A stretch of 64,000 bases of DNA from Pseudomonas sp. FeN3W (GCA_030263805.2 CP136010.1:4933792-4997791); one strand, 5' to 3'; counted from the first letter of the stretch, positions 34,317 to 44,204 are shown. Translations and numbers: made by a program. Notes: generated by a model from the letters alone, not told the origin.

Positions 34317-35774
34317 TCAGCGTTGTGCGGTGTTCTGGTTGCGCTGACCGTAGAGGCTGACCAGCACCTGATCGAGAATCGAGGCTGCGCCCCAGGGGCG
34401 GGGGTGGTTCAGGATCGCCACGACCGCCCAGACATTGCCGTCGCCGTCGCGGCTGTAGCCGGCGATGGCGCGTACGGTGTTCAGGGTTCCCGTCTTGAGG
34501 TGCGCCTTGCCGGCGACAGGGGTATTGCGTAGGCGCTTGCGCATGGTGCCGTCCACGGCGGCCAACGGCATCGATGAAATGAATTCGGCCGAGTAAGGGC
34601 TGCGCCAGGCGGCCTGCAGCAAGCTCCCCAGTTCGCGTGCGCTGACGCGTTCGGCGCGTGAAAGCCCGGAGCCGTTCTCGATCACCAGATGCGGCGAGAT
34701 AAGTCCCTTCTTGGCCAGCCATTGGCGGATGACCCGCTGCGCCGCTTTGGCATCATCGGCATCCGCTTCGTTACGGAACTCCGCGCCCAGGCTCAGAAAC
34801 AGCTGCTTGGCCATGGTGTTGTTACTGTACTTGTTGATGTCCCGAATGATCTCGGTGAGGTCCGGTGAGTATGCCCTCGCCAGCAGTCGTGCTTTGCCCG
34901 GTACCTGGGCCACACGGTCGGCGCCGAGGATGCTGCCGCCGAGCTCGGCCCAGATTGCGCGTACAGCTCCTGCGGCATAGCGCTCGTGATCGAGCAGTGA
35001 AAGGTAGGTCTGCGCGCTGCAGCCGTCGGCGAGCTTGCCGGTGACCACGACGGTGACGCCATCGCCATCCGCCACTGGGTTGTAGAGCACGTCCGGCCAG
35101 CCTGGGCATTTGCCCGCGGGCAGCGCTTTGACCCGGTTGTCGATACGAACGCTGGCGATCGGCGGCTCGACTGCGATGTTCACCTTGCCGCCATCGTTGC
35201 GGACGATGAAACGCAGCGCCTTGAGGTTGACCAGCAACGAATCCGGGCCGACCAGGAAGGGCTTGTTCTGGTCGCCGCCGTCATCGTCGAAGACCGGCAG
35301 GTCGGGCTGGACGAAATGGCTGCGATCGAGCACCAAGTCGCCAGTGACCTTTGTGACGCCGTTGGCGCGCAGATCTCGCAGCAGCAGCCAGAGCTTCTCC
35401 ATGTTCAGTTTCGGGTCGCCGCCGCCCTTGAGGTAGAGATTGCCGTTGAGGGTGCCATCCACCAGCGGACCGTCGGCGTAGAACTCGGTCTTCCACTGGT
35501 GGTTGGGGCCAAGTAGTTCGAGAGCGGCATAGGTGGTGACCAGTTTCATGGTCGAGGCGGGGTTGACCGATACGTCGGCATTGACGAACGTCGGCGCCGC
35601 GTCGCCGGTCAGCGGTAGCATGACTACGGACAGTGCGTCACTGCTGATCTTGTTGGCTTTCAGTGCCTGCTCGACGCGCGGCGGCAGCGTCTGATTCACC
35701 CCGACGGCCTGGGCCGGCAGGGTCAAGGGCAGGGTGAGGACGGCTAAGGTAATGCCGCGAAGGATGGAATTCAT
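34317..35774 (-). CDS. dacB: D-alanyl-D-alanine carboxypeptidase/endopeptidase (PBP4 type)
   Basis: A periplasmic 485-residue peptidoglycan hydrolase. The signal peptide ends near AQA (about residue 23). The penicillin-binding motifs are all present: SxxK as STMK (about 70), SxN as SNN (about 310) and KTG as KTGT (about 420). The first and second motifs are separated by the large insert typical of PBP4. ATG 35774 with GAGG upstream is preferred to the start at 35825, which would spoil the signal peptide. Confidence 0.93.
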   Translation of the reverse strand: MNSILRGITLAVLTLPLTLPAQAVGVNQTLPPRVEQALKANKISSDALSVVMLPLTGDAAPTFVNADVSVNPASTMKLVTTYAALELLGPNHQWKTEFYADGPLVDGTLNGNLYLKGGGDPKLNMEKLWLLLRDLRANGVTKVTGDLVLDRSHFVQPDLPVFDDDGGDQNKPFLVGPDSLLVNLKALRFIVRNDGGKVNIAVEPPIASVRIDNRVKALPAGKCPGWPDVLYNPVADGDGVTVVVTGKLADGCSAQTYLSLLDHERYAAGAVRAIWAELGGSILGADRVAQVPGKARLLARAYSPDLTEIIRDINKYSNNTMAKQLFLSLGAEFRNEADADDAKAAQRVIRQWLAKKGLISPHLVIENGSGLSRAERVSARELGSLLQAAWRSPYSAEFISSMPLAAVDGTMRKRLRNTPVAGKAHLKTGTLNTVRAIAGYSRDGDGNVWAVVAILNHPRPWGAASILDQVLVSLYGQRNQNTAQR

Positions 35775-36045
35775 CTTACGAGCGCCTCTGGGCAAACACA
35801 GGAGGCTGGCGATTTGATTTGGCATATGTTTCCCACTGCTCTTAGGGAACGAATGCGGGCCATTATGCCCGTGCGGTAGAGGCGTCGTGCCTCTATCCGA
35901 TAAGCGTAGCTGCGGTACACGGCTTACTGCAAAGACAGATGCGTACTAGGTGCGATGAGTCGAGCGCTGCTGTCGGTCATCGCCTTGGCGCGGGGTTGCT
36001 GTTAGAGTGCGCGCCGTCATCAAGTAGAAAAAGGATCGCCCCCAA

Positions 36046-36126
36046 ATGGCTACCAATCGTTCGCGTCGCCTGCGCAAGAAACTCTGTGTCGATGAGTTCC
36101 AGGTTTTGCTAATTAGCAAAAAATAA
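36046..36126 (+). pseudogene. yggL: Truncated native yggL, cut by the island
   Basis: The first 19 codons (MATNRSRRLRKKLCVDEFQ) match the intact YggL at 36730-37074 exactly in protein sequence. The frame then leaves homology at 36103 and stops at 36126. GGATCG precedes the ATG. Base composition changes sharply at 36104. In P. aeruginosa, from memory, a yggL homologue follows dacB, so this is the native site. The remaining 3' part is presumably at the other end of the island, outside the window. Confidence 0.85.
36104..36121. other. Left island boundary with an 18-base perfect palindrome (attL candidate)
   Basis: Immediately after the last base of yggL homology the sequence TTTTGCTAATTAGCAAAA reads the same on both strands. 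Tyrosine recombinases bind inverted core sites, so this is a reasonable attachment-site candidate. No matching right end is visible before position 64000. Confidence 0.5.
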
Positions 36127-36658
36127 TCAGAATCTTGTCAAAAACGCTCTGCCCTTCCCGCATTGCCCCCCTCGCTTTACCTGCAAGCATACAGCCGCTT
36201 TCTGCCGACATGCCTCCGGGGTGTGCCACGGTATTCCAGCCAGCACTGCTTCACTCGTTAAACCCAGAACTTCGCTTCATCCAATTGACCTCAGTTGGCC
36301 CTACAGCTTGCTCCACGTCTTGCTTGTCACATTGATGAGCAAATTGGCGAAGTGTGAGGTGCCAGCGGTGAGGGTGGTAAACGATTCGGCTCAAGAGGCT
36401 AGTGAAAAGGCCAAGCATGAGTTTCGGCGCGCCTCTGATGCTGTTCTGCGACAGCCTGGGTTATCCATTTCATTGCTGGAGCCGGTCGGAGACGGCGGGG
36501 AGGGTGATGCTATATAGCGATGCTTCTGGCGAAGCTTCAAAGACGGTGAACGAGAAAAGGTTCACAAAGGGATGTGAGATGCGTTCGCTTCAGAAAGCTT
36601 GGCTCGACTGAGCTACTTAACCGCGTTTGGATTCAGCTCGACCATGATGCAATGACAC
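36127..36658. other. Island left-end region without a convincing gene
   Basis: About 530 bases of mixed composition. The best open frame is 36335-36517 on the plus strand (60 residues, MSKLAKCEVPAVRVVNDSAQ...), which has a plausible charged composition but no ribosome-binding site and no family I recognise. It may be a gene fragment. Confidence 0.4.
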
Positions 36659-36689
36659 AAAAAAACCATCCAGGAGGATGGTCTTTTTA
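36659..36689. terminator. Terminator of the island yggL
   Basis: ACCATCC-AGGA-GGATGGT is flanked by an A tract on one side and CTTTTT on the other. On the minus strand it follows the yggL stop by about 40 bases. Confidence 0.8.
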
Positions 36690-36729
36690 ATTCAGAAACC
36701 GGGTGCGCAGAGACGTCGGTTCAGCGCGA

Positions 36730-37074
36730 TCACTTTGCAACGTTGATCGGTTTCTCTGGGTACCAGGCGTCCTGCAAGGGGCTGACCTCGATCTTGGTCA
36801 GTTCGCTACGGTTTTTCAGCCAGGCCTCAACGGTTGCGCGTTGCTCCTCACTTACCGAGCCACGCTTCGCCAGGCAGACCAAGCCGAATTCTTCGCCGCC
36901 AACATAGTCCAGGCCGTTCGCGTCCATGGCCTCTACAAAGAACGCAATCAGGAAGTCATCGACAGCTTTTTCCGAAAGGCCTTCCTTGAATTCCAGATTG
37001 AGCTCAAACCCCAATTCCTGAAACTCGTCAACACACAGCTTCTTACGCAGACGACGGGAGCGGTTGGTAGCCAT
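36730..37074 (-). CDS. yggL: YggL (DUF469) 50S-associated protein, island copy
   Basis: A complete 114-residue YggL: basic N-terminus MATNRSRRLRKKLCVDEFQELGF, then YVGGEEFGLVCLAKRG and VEAWLKNRSELTKIEVSPLQDAWY. The E. coli homologue associates with the large ribosomal subunit. Its first 19 codons encode the same residues as the truncated native copy but differ at many third positions, so it is not a recent duplicate. It has its own promoter-like TGGTAGAAT and GAGGAT ribosome-binding site and its own terminator. It probably restores the function lost when the island landed in yggL. Confidence 0.92.
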   Translation of the reverse strand: MATNRSRRLRKKLCVDEFQELGFELNLEFKEGLSEKAVDDFLIAFFVEAMDANGLDYVGGEEFGLVCLAKRGSVSEEQRATVEAWLKNRSELTKIEVSPLQDAWYPEKPINVAK

Positions 37075-37509
37075 GGAAAATCCTCAAAAGTAAATGCGGT
37101 GCGCATTCTACCAGCTAATGAGTGGCACTGCTTGTTCGCGCTATGGCCGTCCTGGGCGCTGGTAGCTGCGAAAGCACGCCCACTAAGCCACTGTTTACAG
37201 TGCCACTTCGGCGGGCGACGGCGAGCCGACAGCCAGAGGACGGCTCGCTTTGTCGTGGTCACCGCATAAACTTGCCGCTCCAAGCCAGTCTTTTTTCAGC
37301 AGCCTGAAGACAGGGGCAGGCCACCACGCCGCAACAGCTCCAGGGTGAACTGGCTAACGCTGCTTCGATAGGAGACCTGTCAAAGCTAGGCCCAGCAGCT
37401 ATCGCATCTGTGCTAATAAGAAAATCAACCAAACGTCAGCTCAGGTGATAGAGTCTGGCCAACCCGATAGGCAACAGATAGATCGCTTTAAATTCAAGGG
37501 AGCTCCGAA
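37075..37509. other. Intergenic region between yggL and the GapS6-like operon
   Basis: No gene is visible. The first 40 bases hold the yggL promoter on the minus strand. The last bases hold AAGGGAG before the ATG at 37510. I see no clear -35/-10 pair for the plus-strand operon. Confidence 0.4.
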
Positions 37510-37851
37510 ATGGACTTTATTACCACCGCAATAATTGCAAACTCTGCCTATGACATCTTCAAGTGCGGCCTGAAGCTGAGTGCTGCAAAGCTCAAGGAGC
37601 GTTTGGGTCAATGGATCAAGGAGGATGTCGTAGCAGAAGCAGTAGCAACAGAGCTAAGCAAGCTAGGAATCAATGATGAGATGAGTGAACTTGCGATTAC
37701 TCGACGTATTGAGCAGTCGCCAGAGATGGCTCAATTAATTCGCGAAATTAATGCGGCAGCAGAAATTTCTGCACCATCGATGATCACCAAAGTGACACAG
37801 CACCACACTGGTAGCGGAGACAACGTTGCCGGGAATAAGATTATTCGGTGA
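37510..37851 (+). CDS. GapS6a-like protein of an anti-phage operon
   Basis: A 113-residue protein with an N-terminal hydrophobic stretch (ITTAIIANSAYDIFKCGLKL), a helical middle and a C-terminal motif QHHTGSGDNVAGNK. From memory this matches the small first component of the two-gene GAPS6 anti-phage system described from Vibrio mobile elements. The same HHxGSGDNV motif recurs at the N-terminus of the next protein, so it may join the two. The stop overlaps the next GTG start (GTGA). Assignment is by recall, not by search. Confidence 0.7.
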   Translation: MDFITTAIIANSAYDIFKCGLKLSAAKLKERLGQWIKEDVVAEAVATELSKLGINDEMSELAITRRIEQSPEMAQLIREINAAAEISAPSMITKVTQHHTGSGDNVAGNKIIR

Positions 37852-40800
37852 TTGAGTGTAAGGGAACTCGCTTGAAAATCATTGAGCAGCATCACAGTGG
37901 TAGTGGAGACAACGTCCAGAACAAAATTCTGAACGTAATTAAGTCACTTGCCCCAGATGACCTCCGAGTCCCAATGGAGATGGTCTTTGAGAGTCTTCGC
38001 AAGAAGGATCTTACCACCGCCAAAATCCAATTGGACATGCTGAAGGCAACGACCAAGAGCGATCCTGAATCCTCCGCTCTAGTGGATGTAATCTCTATAT
38101 ACGGCGGGCTAGTCGACGCGAAGGATCATGACACAGCCTGGGGAACAGTATCGAATATCGCGGCGACCACTCAAATCCCAATGGTCAAAGATGTCTGTTT
38201 AGCTGCTCTCTTGCGCCTATCTCATAAAACTGATCAGGAAGAGCCCGCTAAACAGCACTATCTTTCAGAGCTCGCCCCTGGGCAATACGCAACTGAGGTG
38301 TACCTCAGCCAATATGCCGATGAAGCGTGCCTTGAAGATGCTGCGAGCAAGTTCGTAATTCCTGAGCCAGTGCTTACAGGTGTTGTGGTAGGGAGTCTTC
38401 GTTTGGAGCTTACTGCCTTAGCCACTAGCATGGCTCAGCGCTTAAGTAGAACTTACCCTTCCTACAACGCCAAGGTTCTAGAGGTCTTGGCGAGCGCATA
38501 CGAACTTAATCCTCGTGTCGCCCAGAAACATCTATGGCTTTGCCCCCCTGAAGTGAAACAGGAGGTAGACAGACTTGCCGAGAAGGTTGTCGAACTAATA
38601 GATATCTCGAATGGGGTCGATACGCGCCTCTACAATATGGCTTGCCCTATATTTGAAACGTATAGAGGTATTTCGCCAATAGCATTATTTAACACCCTTA
38701 AAAATAACTTGCCTCATTGGGAGTCCGCCCATACAGCAACAGCCACCACAATCAAGGCCATTGCAGGGGATGACGAAGGAATTTCTCAGCGGCAGCGCGA
38801 TATCTTGGCAGCTAAAGATGACCCCCAACTCAGGGCTACTTGGTGCCGTAATTTTCTATCTGCCACTAGTTGCAGGCTGGAGGATGTAATCCGTTTTTCC
38901 GTCTGGCAAATACGGCTGAGGTTAGCGAGTGGCTATCTAAGGACTCCCCGTTAGATGATGCAACTGAAATGGAGAAGTCTTTTGTCAACCTGCTCGGCTG
39001 TTCGTTCCGTGAGTTGGATAACGACAGTGATCTTCACCAAAAAAACCAGCTATCTCAACTTGTCGATGATTTTTGGGATGCATGGGAAGGAGAGCTGACG
39101 AACATTGCTCCAGAGCGAGTTTTCGACTTGGCTGAGAATTTAGTCAATTCAGATTTGGCTCATAAAGCTTTACGCTTCACCTCGCGCCTAATTCCAGATC
39201 AAAAATTATGGCCATCTCCGTTTGTTTTGACACATCTGAAGTGCCTATTAGAAGCACAGCAGTACAAGACTTTTGATGATGTTATTGCAAGGGTGGCAGG
39301 GTCAGAAAAATCCTTAACAATTTTAAGCTATCAGTCATTGCGAGCGGAGAAGCTTGGGGATATTGAGGCAGCTATCAGGATTAGTGATCAGATCGTTGCA
39401 CAGTCACCAGAAATACCATATAGCTGGCTGAGAGGCTGCCAGCTACGTGCTCGGTATCAAACTGAAGATCAGCAGATCGAGTTTCATGACCAAGTACCAG
39501 ATGGTCTACTAAAAAAACACTCACATGAAGCAGTATCAATTCTTTACTTTTTTGCCATGGCAGGCAACTTCAAGCGTGTAGAACCTCGATGGGTTGAGTG
39601 GTTTATAGAGGATCCGCACGCTCTGGCTGTAGAGATGGTTAATTTTTACTTCGGACTGACTGTCAGCAGCAATAAGAAATGCGAGTTCGAGGTTTCGGCG
39701 ACACTAGAGCAGTGTGTAGCTGCCGTCCAATTTGAGCAGGATGGCGACACAGTGATCAAGTTAATCGTTGATGGTCATCAAGTTTTCAATGAGTACACAC
39801 TAAAATCATCTAGCCAGCTAGCGGAGTTACTAAATAACTTAGCTGTGGGTGAGACCGGTTCGCTGGGAATGGTCAATTACAAGCTCGTAGAGCGACTTCC
39901 ACCCTACGTTGCTTGCTTGAGAATTGCTCTGCGACTCCGGCATATACATAACGACGGAAGTGATTGCTTTGCAATGTTATCAATGCCTTCGGACAATGAG
40001 CAGATCATACCGTTCTTGGAGGAAAAACTGGGTCAAAGCCAAGGCACAGGAAAACGGAAGCAGCTTAATAAAGCTGATAACATCCCGCTATATATTCGCG
40101 GGCATTTTTTGTGCCCGGACAATGCTTTCAAGGGGGCGCTGAATTGCTGGACTGATGCCGGCGTACCCAAAACAACACTTTTTGATCAGGGAAATGAATT
40201 TCCGGATGCCGTCGTGCTTGATGCATATGGTATCGGCTATCTGGCGGTGACAGATCTTGCGCAGAGCATGTTGGATATTGGTGTTAAGCTTGTATTGCCA
40301 GCAGCAACTAAGGAGGCGCTTAGCCGTTGGGTTGAAGAGATTTCTGACCAAAACTTCATGTTGATGGGGGTCACCGAAAAAGGAAAGTTGTTCCGCACGA
40401 CTGCCAAGGATATCCAGGCGCGTGATGGGCACTCATTGAGGGCGCTGCAATTGATCCTGGATAATGCGTCAATTGCTCATCCAGTCCTACATGACGCAGC
40501 GCTTGAGATTTACTCGATCAAGAATGGCATAGACTCCACTGTATACGATGCAATGCAATTATCGATTGCAAACGATATAGCATGGCTATGCATGGACGGC
40601 GCATTCGCCGCGCTCCACAAGTCCAATCAATATGAAATAGCAAATTCTCAGGCAATTATTGCGCGAGCAATGGCAGCGAGTAATCAATTTGATTTTGAGC
40701 GCAAGCGCCATGGACTTTTGCTGTATTCGCTAGGGGCCCTGCCATTACCAGTTACCTATGCGGAAATACATCATTTGGCCGCCCACCCTAATGCCTTGGC

Positions 40801-41209
40801 TGGATTTATTCTATTCAAGATGATCCAGAACCATGGAAATCAAATTTTCGTAGGTGAGGAAAAGCCACTATTTCTTCTCGATGTGATCCAACTGCACCTT
40901 AATAGCATGTATCACTCAGGAAAAAGCCAAGCAGCTACGCGGCCACTCTATACGCCTTTGATGGACTACACGGAACATGTCTTCAACCATGGAATAAGGC
41001 TCTTTCTCGGAGCCTATGGTGACGGCAGCATCGAACGTCGATTGGCCATGGCGTTAAACCACATGGGGGCATCTTGTGGAATTTATCATCGATTCCTTGA
41101 GTTCGTTGTCGGCCACTTCCTCAATTTTGCTCAGGGACATTTCATGGACGCCAACGCTCTCCGGGTAAACCTCCAGTCGCTGGTGAGCCATCAGGAAAAT
41201 CAATCATAA
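37848..41209 (+). pseudogene. GapS6b-like protein with TPR-like repeats and PIN-type nuclease domain, split by a -1 frameshift
   Basis: One protein of about 1120 residues is read as two frames, 37848-38954 and 38870-41209. The first opens with EQHHSGSGDNV. The middle is helical with TPR-like pairs (LGDIEAAIRISDQIVAQSPEIPY). The end has a PIN-like nuclease: AVVLDAYGIGYLAV near 788 and YDAMQLSIANDIAWLCMDGAFA near 893, with spaced acidic residues. Frames join at a run of five T (38894-38898); six T would give a continuous reading VIRFFRLANTAEV. The break lies before the nuclease, so the effector would be lost unless slippage restores it. The start may be GTG 37848 or TTG 37872, which has a better AGGGA site. 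Confidence 0.75.
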
Positions 41210-41484
41210 AACCGATGAGCCGTATCCCAAATCAGTGCAAGTGCGCTATTTGGCCATAGCAGCAAGGTTCTTCAGGGCTATCAACCCTCGCTGGATGGAC
41301 AGCTGCATAATGTCTTTATTTAAAGGCGCTAAGTAGAATATTCTCATCTAACGTATTGAAATGCATACATTAGAGACTTGCGCCCGTAAAACGCGCCTGG
41401 CATATGTAAAATAGCGCTCGACGACCGATTCCCCCCCAGCTCCTCTCGTTGGATAGCGAAGCCCATAAGGCCCGCTTTTTTGTG
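41210..41484. other. Intergenic region after gapS6b
   Basis: AT-rich and without a convincing open frame. A weak hairpin followed by six T residues (around 41452-41481) could end transcription from gapS6b. Confidence 0.3.
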
Positions 41485-41580
41485 CTAGTTGCCAGGAACA
41501 AAATCCCAGGCCAGCACCACCACATAGGTTCCTGCTATTGCCCGCACGCGCAGGACATCACCGCTCACAGATTCACGCAT
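41485..41580 (-). pseudogene. 31-residue N-terminal remnant, possibly of a phospholipase D-like gene
   Basis: A strong site AAGGAGG lies eight bases before the ATG at 41580, yet the frame stops after MRESVSGDVLRVRAIAGTYVVV and ten more residues. The RAIAGTYVVVLAWD strand resembles the opening of some PLD-family proteins that continue with a LLGFAI strand. Sequence after the stop does not continue it. The remnant lies downstream of the Xre gene on the same strand. Confidence 0.4.
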
Positions 41581-41731
41581 TGCCACATCCTCCTTGGTGA
41601 CCGCTGACACCTTTCTAGCGGGGAATTCAACGCTAAAGGGTAGATGCACTCGCCGTAATTGCCGCCACGGCAATATGAAGTTTCGGCGACGATTTATATC
41701 CCTTCAGCGCGAGTCTGGCTGAAGCGGGCAC

Positions 41732-42427
41732 CTACAGGCGGATGCCACAGGACTTCGGCGTGGCGAACTGCGTAGGCTCTTCGCCCAGCGGAAAGGCAAC
41801 GACGTACAGGACATTGGCGGACATCGGTTCAGTGGCTGGGTTTGATCCCCATTTCATCTTCACCTTTCGTTCGCCGTAGAGCAGAGACACTCCAAGCGCG
41901 TTGAGTGCATCGATCAACGACTGCAACTCGTCATACACGTCGATTTTCTGCCTTTCGCTATACAGGTCGGCGCAATCGCGGTACTCCATGAAATAGTCCA
42001 CCAAACTGGAAAATGCTTCCTCGGCTTCGCGGGGCAACTCGAACGCCGGCTCGGAAATGTCCGCCGTACTAGTTGTCACCAGTTTGGCTTGCTGCCTCCC
42101 TGTGGTCAGCGGTGTGGCCGCCAAGGTGACATTCTCTTTGTCGAATCTCTCTTGGGCGGCCCTTAATTCTTCCTCGGAGGGAATCTCGTAGGCCTTGTTG
42201 AAAACATCGATGTCCTCGAACTCGAATGCTCGCGCCAGGGCACGTCGTGTGTTGAAGTCTCCTGACTGGCCTTTCTCGACTCGCTGAATCGTTCGCTCAC
42301 TCAACCCTGAGATCCCAGCTAGCTGCTCTTGAGACCAGCGGTTGGATTCGCGAAACAATCTGACGCACTGAGCAAGTTCAGTAGGAGTGAGTGGACGGGG
42401 TTGCTGGCTGGATTCAGAGGTTTTCAT
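41732..42427 (-). CDS. Xre-family regulator with C-terminal helical domain
   Basis: A 231-residue protein. Residues about 13-70 form an HTH_3 domain (LTPTELAQCVRLFRESNRWS, QEQLAGISGLSERTIQRVEKG). The rest contains AEEAFSSLVDYFMEYRDCADLY and a beta-rich end (VLYVVAFPLGEEP). It may sense a ligand or partner. Nearby genes on the same strand are broken, so its regulatory target may have been lost. The Xre repressor lies 150 bases upstream of the remnant at 41485. Confidence 0.85.
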   Translation of the reverse strand: MKTSESSQQPRPLTPTELAQCVRLFRESNRWSQEQLAGISGLSERTIQRVEKGQSGDFNTRRALARAFEFEDIDVFNKAYEIPSEEELRAAQERFDKENVTLAATPLTTGRQQAKLVTTSTADISEPAFELPREAEEAFSSLVDYFMEYRDCADLYSERQKIDVYDELQSLIDALNALGVSLLYGERKVKMKWGSNPATEPMSANVLYVVAFPLGEEPTQFATPKSCGIRL

Positions 42428-42601
42428 TTTGCTGCTCCATCACGTTGAACGATGTAGCTAGTGTGGAGAGTAGACAGCCAGGCCAACACGACAGGAACAC
42501 GACAGTGAACTGACAAAGGGGGCGCCTCGATTCTCATTGCTGAAACCGTACCTTTGCATGTTTGGCTGGCAACAAGGTACGTCGGGGGCAGTTGAGCGAG
42601 A

Positions 42602-43305
42602 TCATTCGGTTGTCCTGGCTTGGGTAGGCTCGGCGCCTAACCACTCTTGCCCGATGACTCCAGACGATGGACTAGCGGGACGGGGCGTTGATTTGACCCG
42701 TGGCGTCCGGCTGACAGTAATTGCCCCATGGGACTCCGCCGAATAGGTCAGGTTGTAGATCCCGCTCTTCAGACCAAAATGCGGATGCTTGCCTTGCTCA
42801 ATGTCGAGCCAGAGTGAAGCTGTGCGCTTATGGCCTGGGAACGCGTGAGAGAAGAAGAAATCCAGCCGTTGTCCGACCGCTTGGGATGCTTCAATCGGTA
42901 GTCCTCGAACTGGTATCGCTCGAAGGCTTTGGCGTTGAAAATGACCACTGGTTTGAGATCGAACTGGACAGATGCGTCGATGAACGCCTTGAGCGCCGTC
43001 ATATCCAGTTTGTGAGCAAGCAGCAGGGAGAGGCGCTTCTCCGGATGGACTCCATCGAATTCCACTCCGCCCATGCTGGTCTCCATCTCCCACTCACCCG
43101 AAGCATGGTAGTGACGTATCCAACTGTACTGCCATAAGGTCGATGTCTTTCGATAGCTACAAGCTTGGCCAGGCCTATGGCTCCAATGCCACTCGTAGAT
43201 ATCGCCCAGCTTGGCAGTCAACTGCTCGTTGCAACTCGGGCAATACCCGCTCTCATCTCGGGTGGCTGGAATGCGTCTGCCGTCCGTTGTGCGTGCTAGG
43301 TACAT
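42602..43305 (-). pseudogene. CoiA-like (zinc ribbon, nuclease-related) gene with frameshift
   Basis: The start (MYLARTTDGRRIPATRDESG, then CPSCNEQLTAKLGDIYEWHWSH) has the CxxC and HWxH pattern of CoiA-type proteins. Reading continues to RYQFEDYRLKHPKRSDN near 42885. In that frame the protein then becomes low-quality and ends at 42769. In the neighbouring frame a natural-looking sequence RLDFFFSHAFPGHKRTASLW continues to 42602. A single missing base near 42865-42885 would explain this. Total intended length is about 235 residues. Confidence 0.55.
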
Positions 43306-43451
43306 GCGGGCAATTCATCCTTGATCTAGCTTACGGATTCAATCTATTACCTATTGCGGGCCAGCAGCAGACTAGGAGGCGAGAGCCGCCTAGCATCCGA
43401 TGCTATGGGTCAGCGCACGGGCATTGGCCGCTGTCTTCGAGTAGGAGAAGC

Positions 43452-44204
43452 TCAGGCGGGTTCAGGGGCTGATGATGGCGTTTGCTTGCGAACGGTACGA
43501 ACCACCATAGCAGTGCCGCGCATCTCAACATCGAACAGCTCCGAGGTGCGTATGAGATCGCCCAGTTTCTGATAGCCATAGTTCACCACAGAGAACGAGC
43601 TGTTGTTGTGGATGTAGTCCGATGCCCTGCTGAGAAGCGACCAGCCATCATCTCCGGCTGTTTGGTCTGCCGCGTTTCGAAGCAAGCGCACTAGGGATGT
43701 GTCGCAACGCAGCTCATTTCGAGACTTTTTCCGGGGTTGTTCGTCCTGAGAAACCTTGTCGTCGTCTGCGGCCCGTACAAGATTCTCCACGTAGATGAAC
43801 GACGTGCATGCATGCACAAAGGCAGAAGGAGTCTTCTTCTCGCCAAAGCCATACACCGGGAAGCCACTTTCTTGCAGGCGTAGAGCCAGTGGAGTGAAGT
43901 CGCTGTCGCTGGTCATCAGGGCAAAAGCGTCGATGTTCTTGCTGTACAGCAGATCCATCGCATCGATGATCATGGCTGCGTCAGTTGCGTTCTTGCCCTT
44001 GGTGTAGGCGAACTGCTGCATCGGGCGGATAGCGAATGGATGGAGCCGCTCAACCCAGCCAGAGAGACCGTCGCTCTTCCAGTCACCATGAGCATGTCGT
44101 ACGTTGACCATGCCGTATTTGGCGAGCTCTTCCAGCACGCCTTCAATGGCACTGTGACTGACGTTGTCGCAATCGATCAACAAAGCAATTCGTTTCTGGT
44201 GCAT
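43452..44204 (-). CDS. NYN-domain RNase-like protein with LOTUS/OST-HTH domain
   Basis: A 250-residue protein of the LabA/DUF88 type. The NYN (PIN-like) domain holds the acidic set: LLIDCDNVSHS near residue 9, KNATDAAMIIDAMDLL near 80 and FALMTSDSDFTPLA near 95. After a basic linker (RKKSRNELRC) comes an OST-HTH/LOTUS-like RNA-binding region (WSLLSRASDYI, NYGYQKLGDLI). It probably cleaves or binds RNA. ATG 44204 gives the canonical opening; the longer frame from 44363 is intergenic. It lies between broken genes in the island. Confidence 0.88.
   Translation of the reverse strand: MHQKRIALLIDCDNVSHSAIEGVLEELAKYGMVNVRHAHGDWKSDGLSGWVERLHPFAIRPMQQFAYTKGKNATDAAMIIDAMDLLYSKNIDAFALMTSDSDFTPLALRLQESGFPVYGFGEKKTPSAFVHACTSFIYVENLVRAADDDKVSQDEQPRKKSRNELRCDTSLVRLLRNAADQTAGDDGWSLLSRASDYIHNNSSFSVVNYGYQKLGDLIRTSELFDVEMRGTAMVVRTVRKQTPSSAPEPA

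Noticed and set aside
36335..36517. 60-codon plus-strand open frame in the island left end
   Set aside because: No ribosome-binding site and no recognisable family; kept only as a note in the intergenic entry.
38870..38954. Programmed -1 ribosomal frameshifting in gapS6b
   Set aside because: The T5 run does not give a canonical X-XXY-YYZ heptamer in frame, and I see no strong downstream structure; a single-base loss is simpler.
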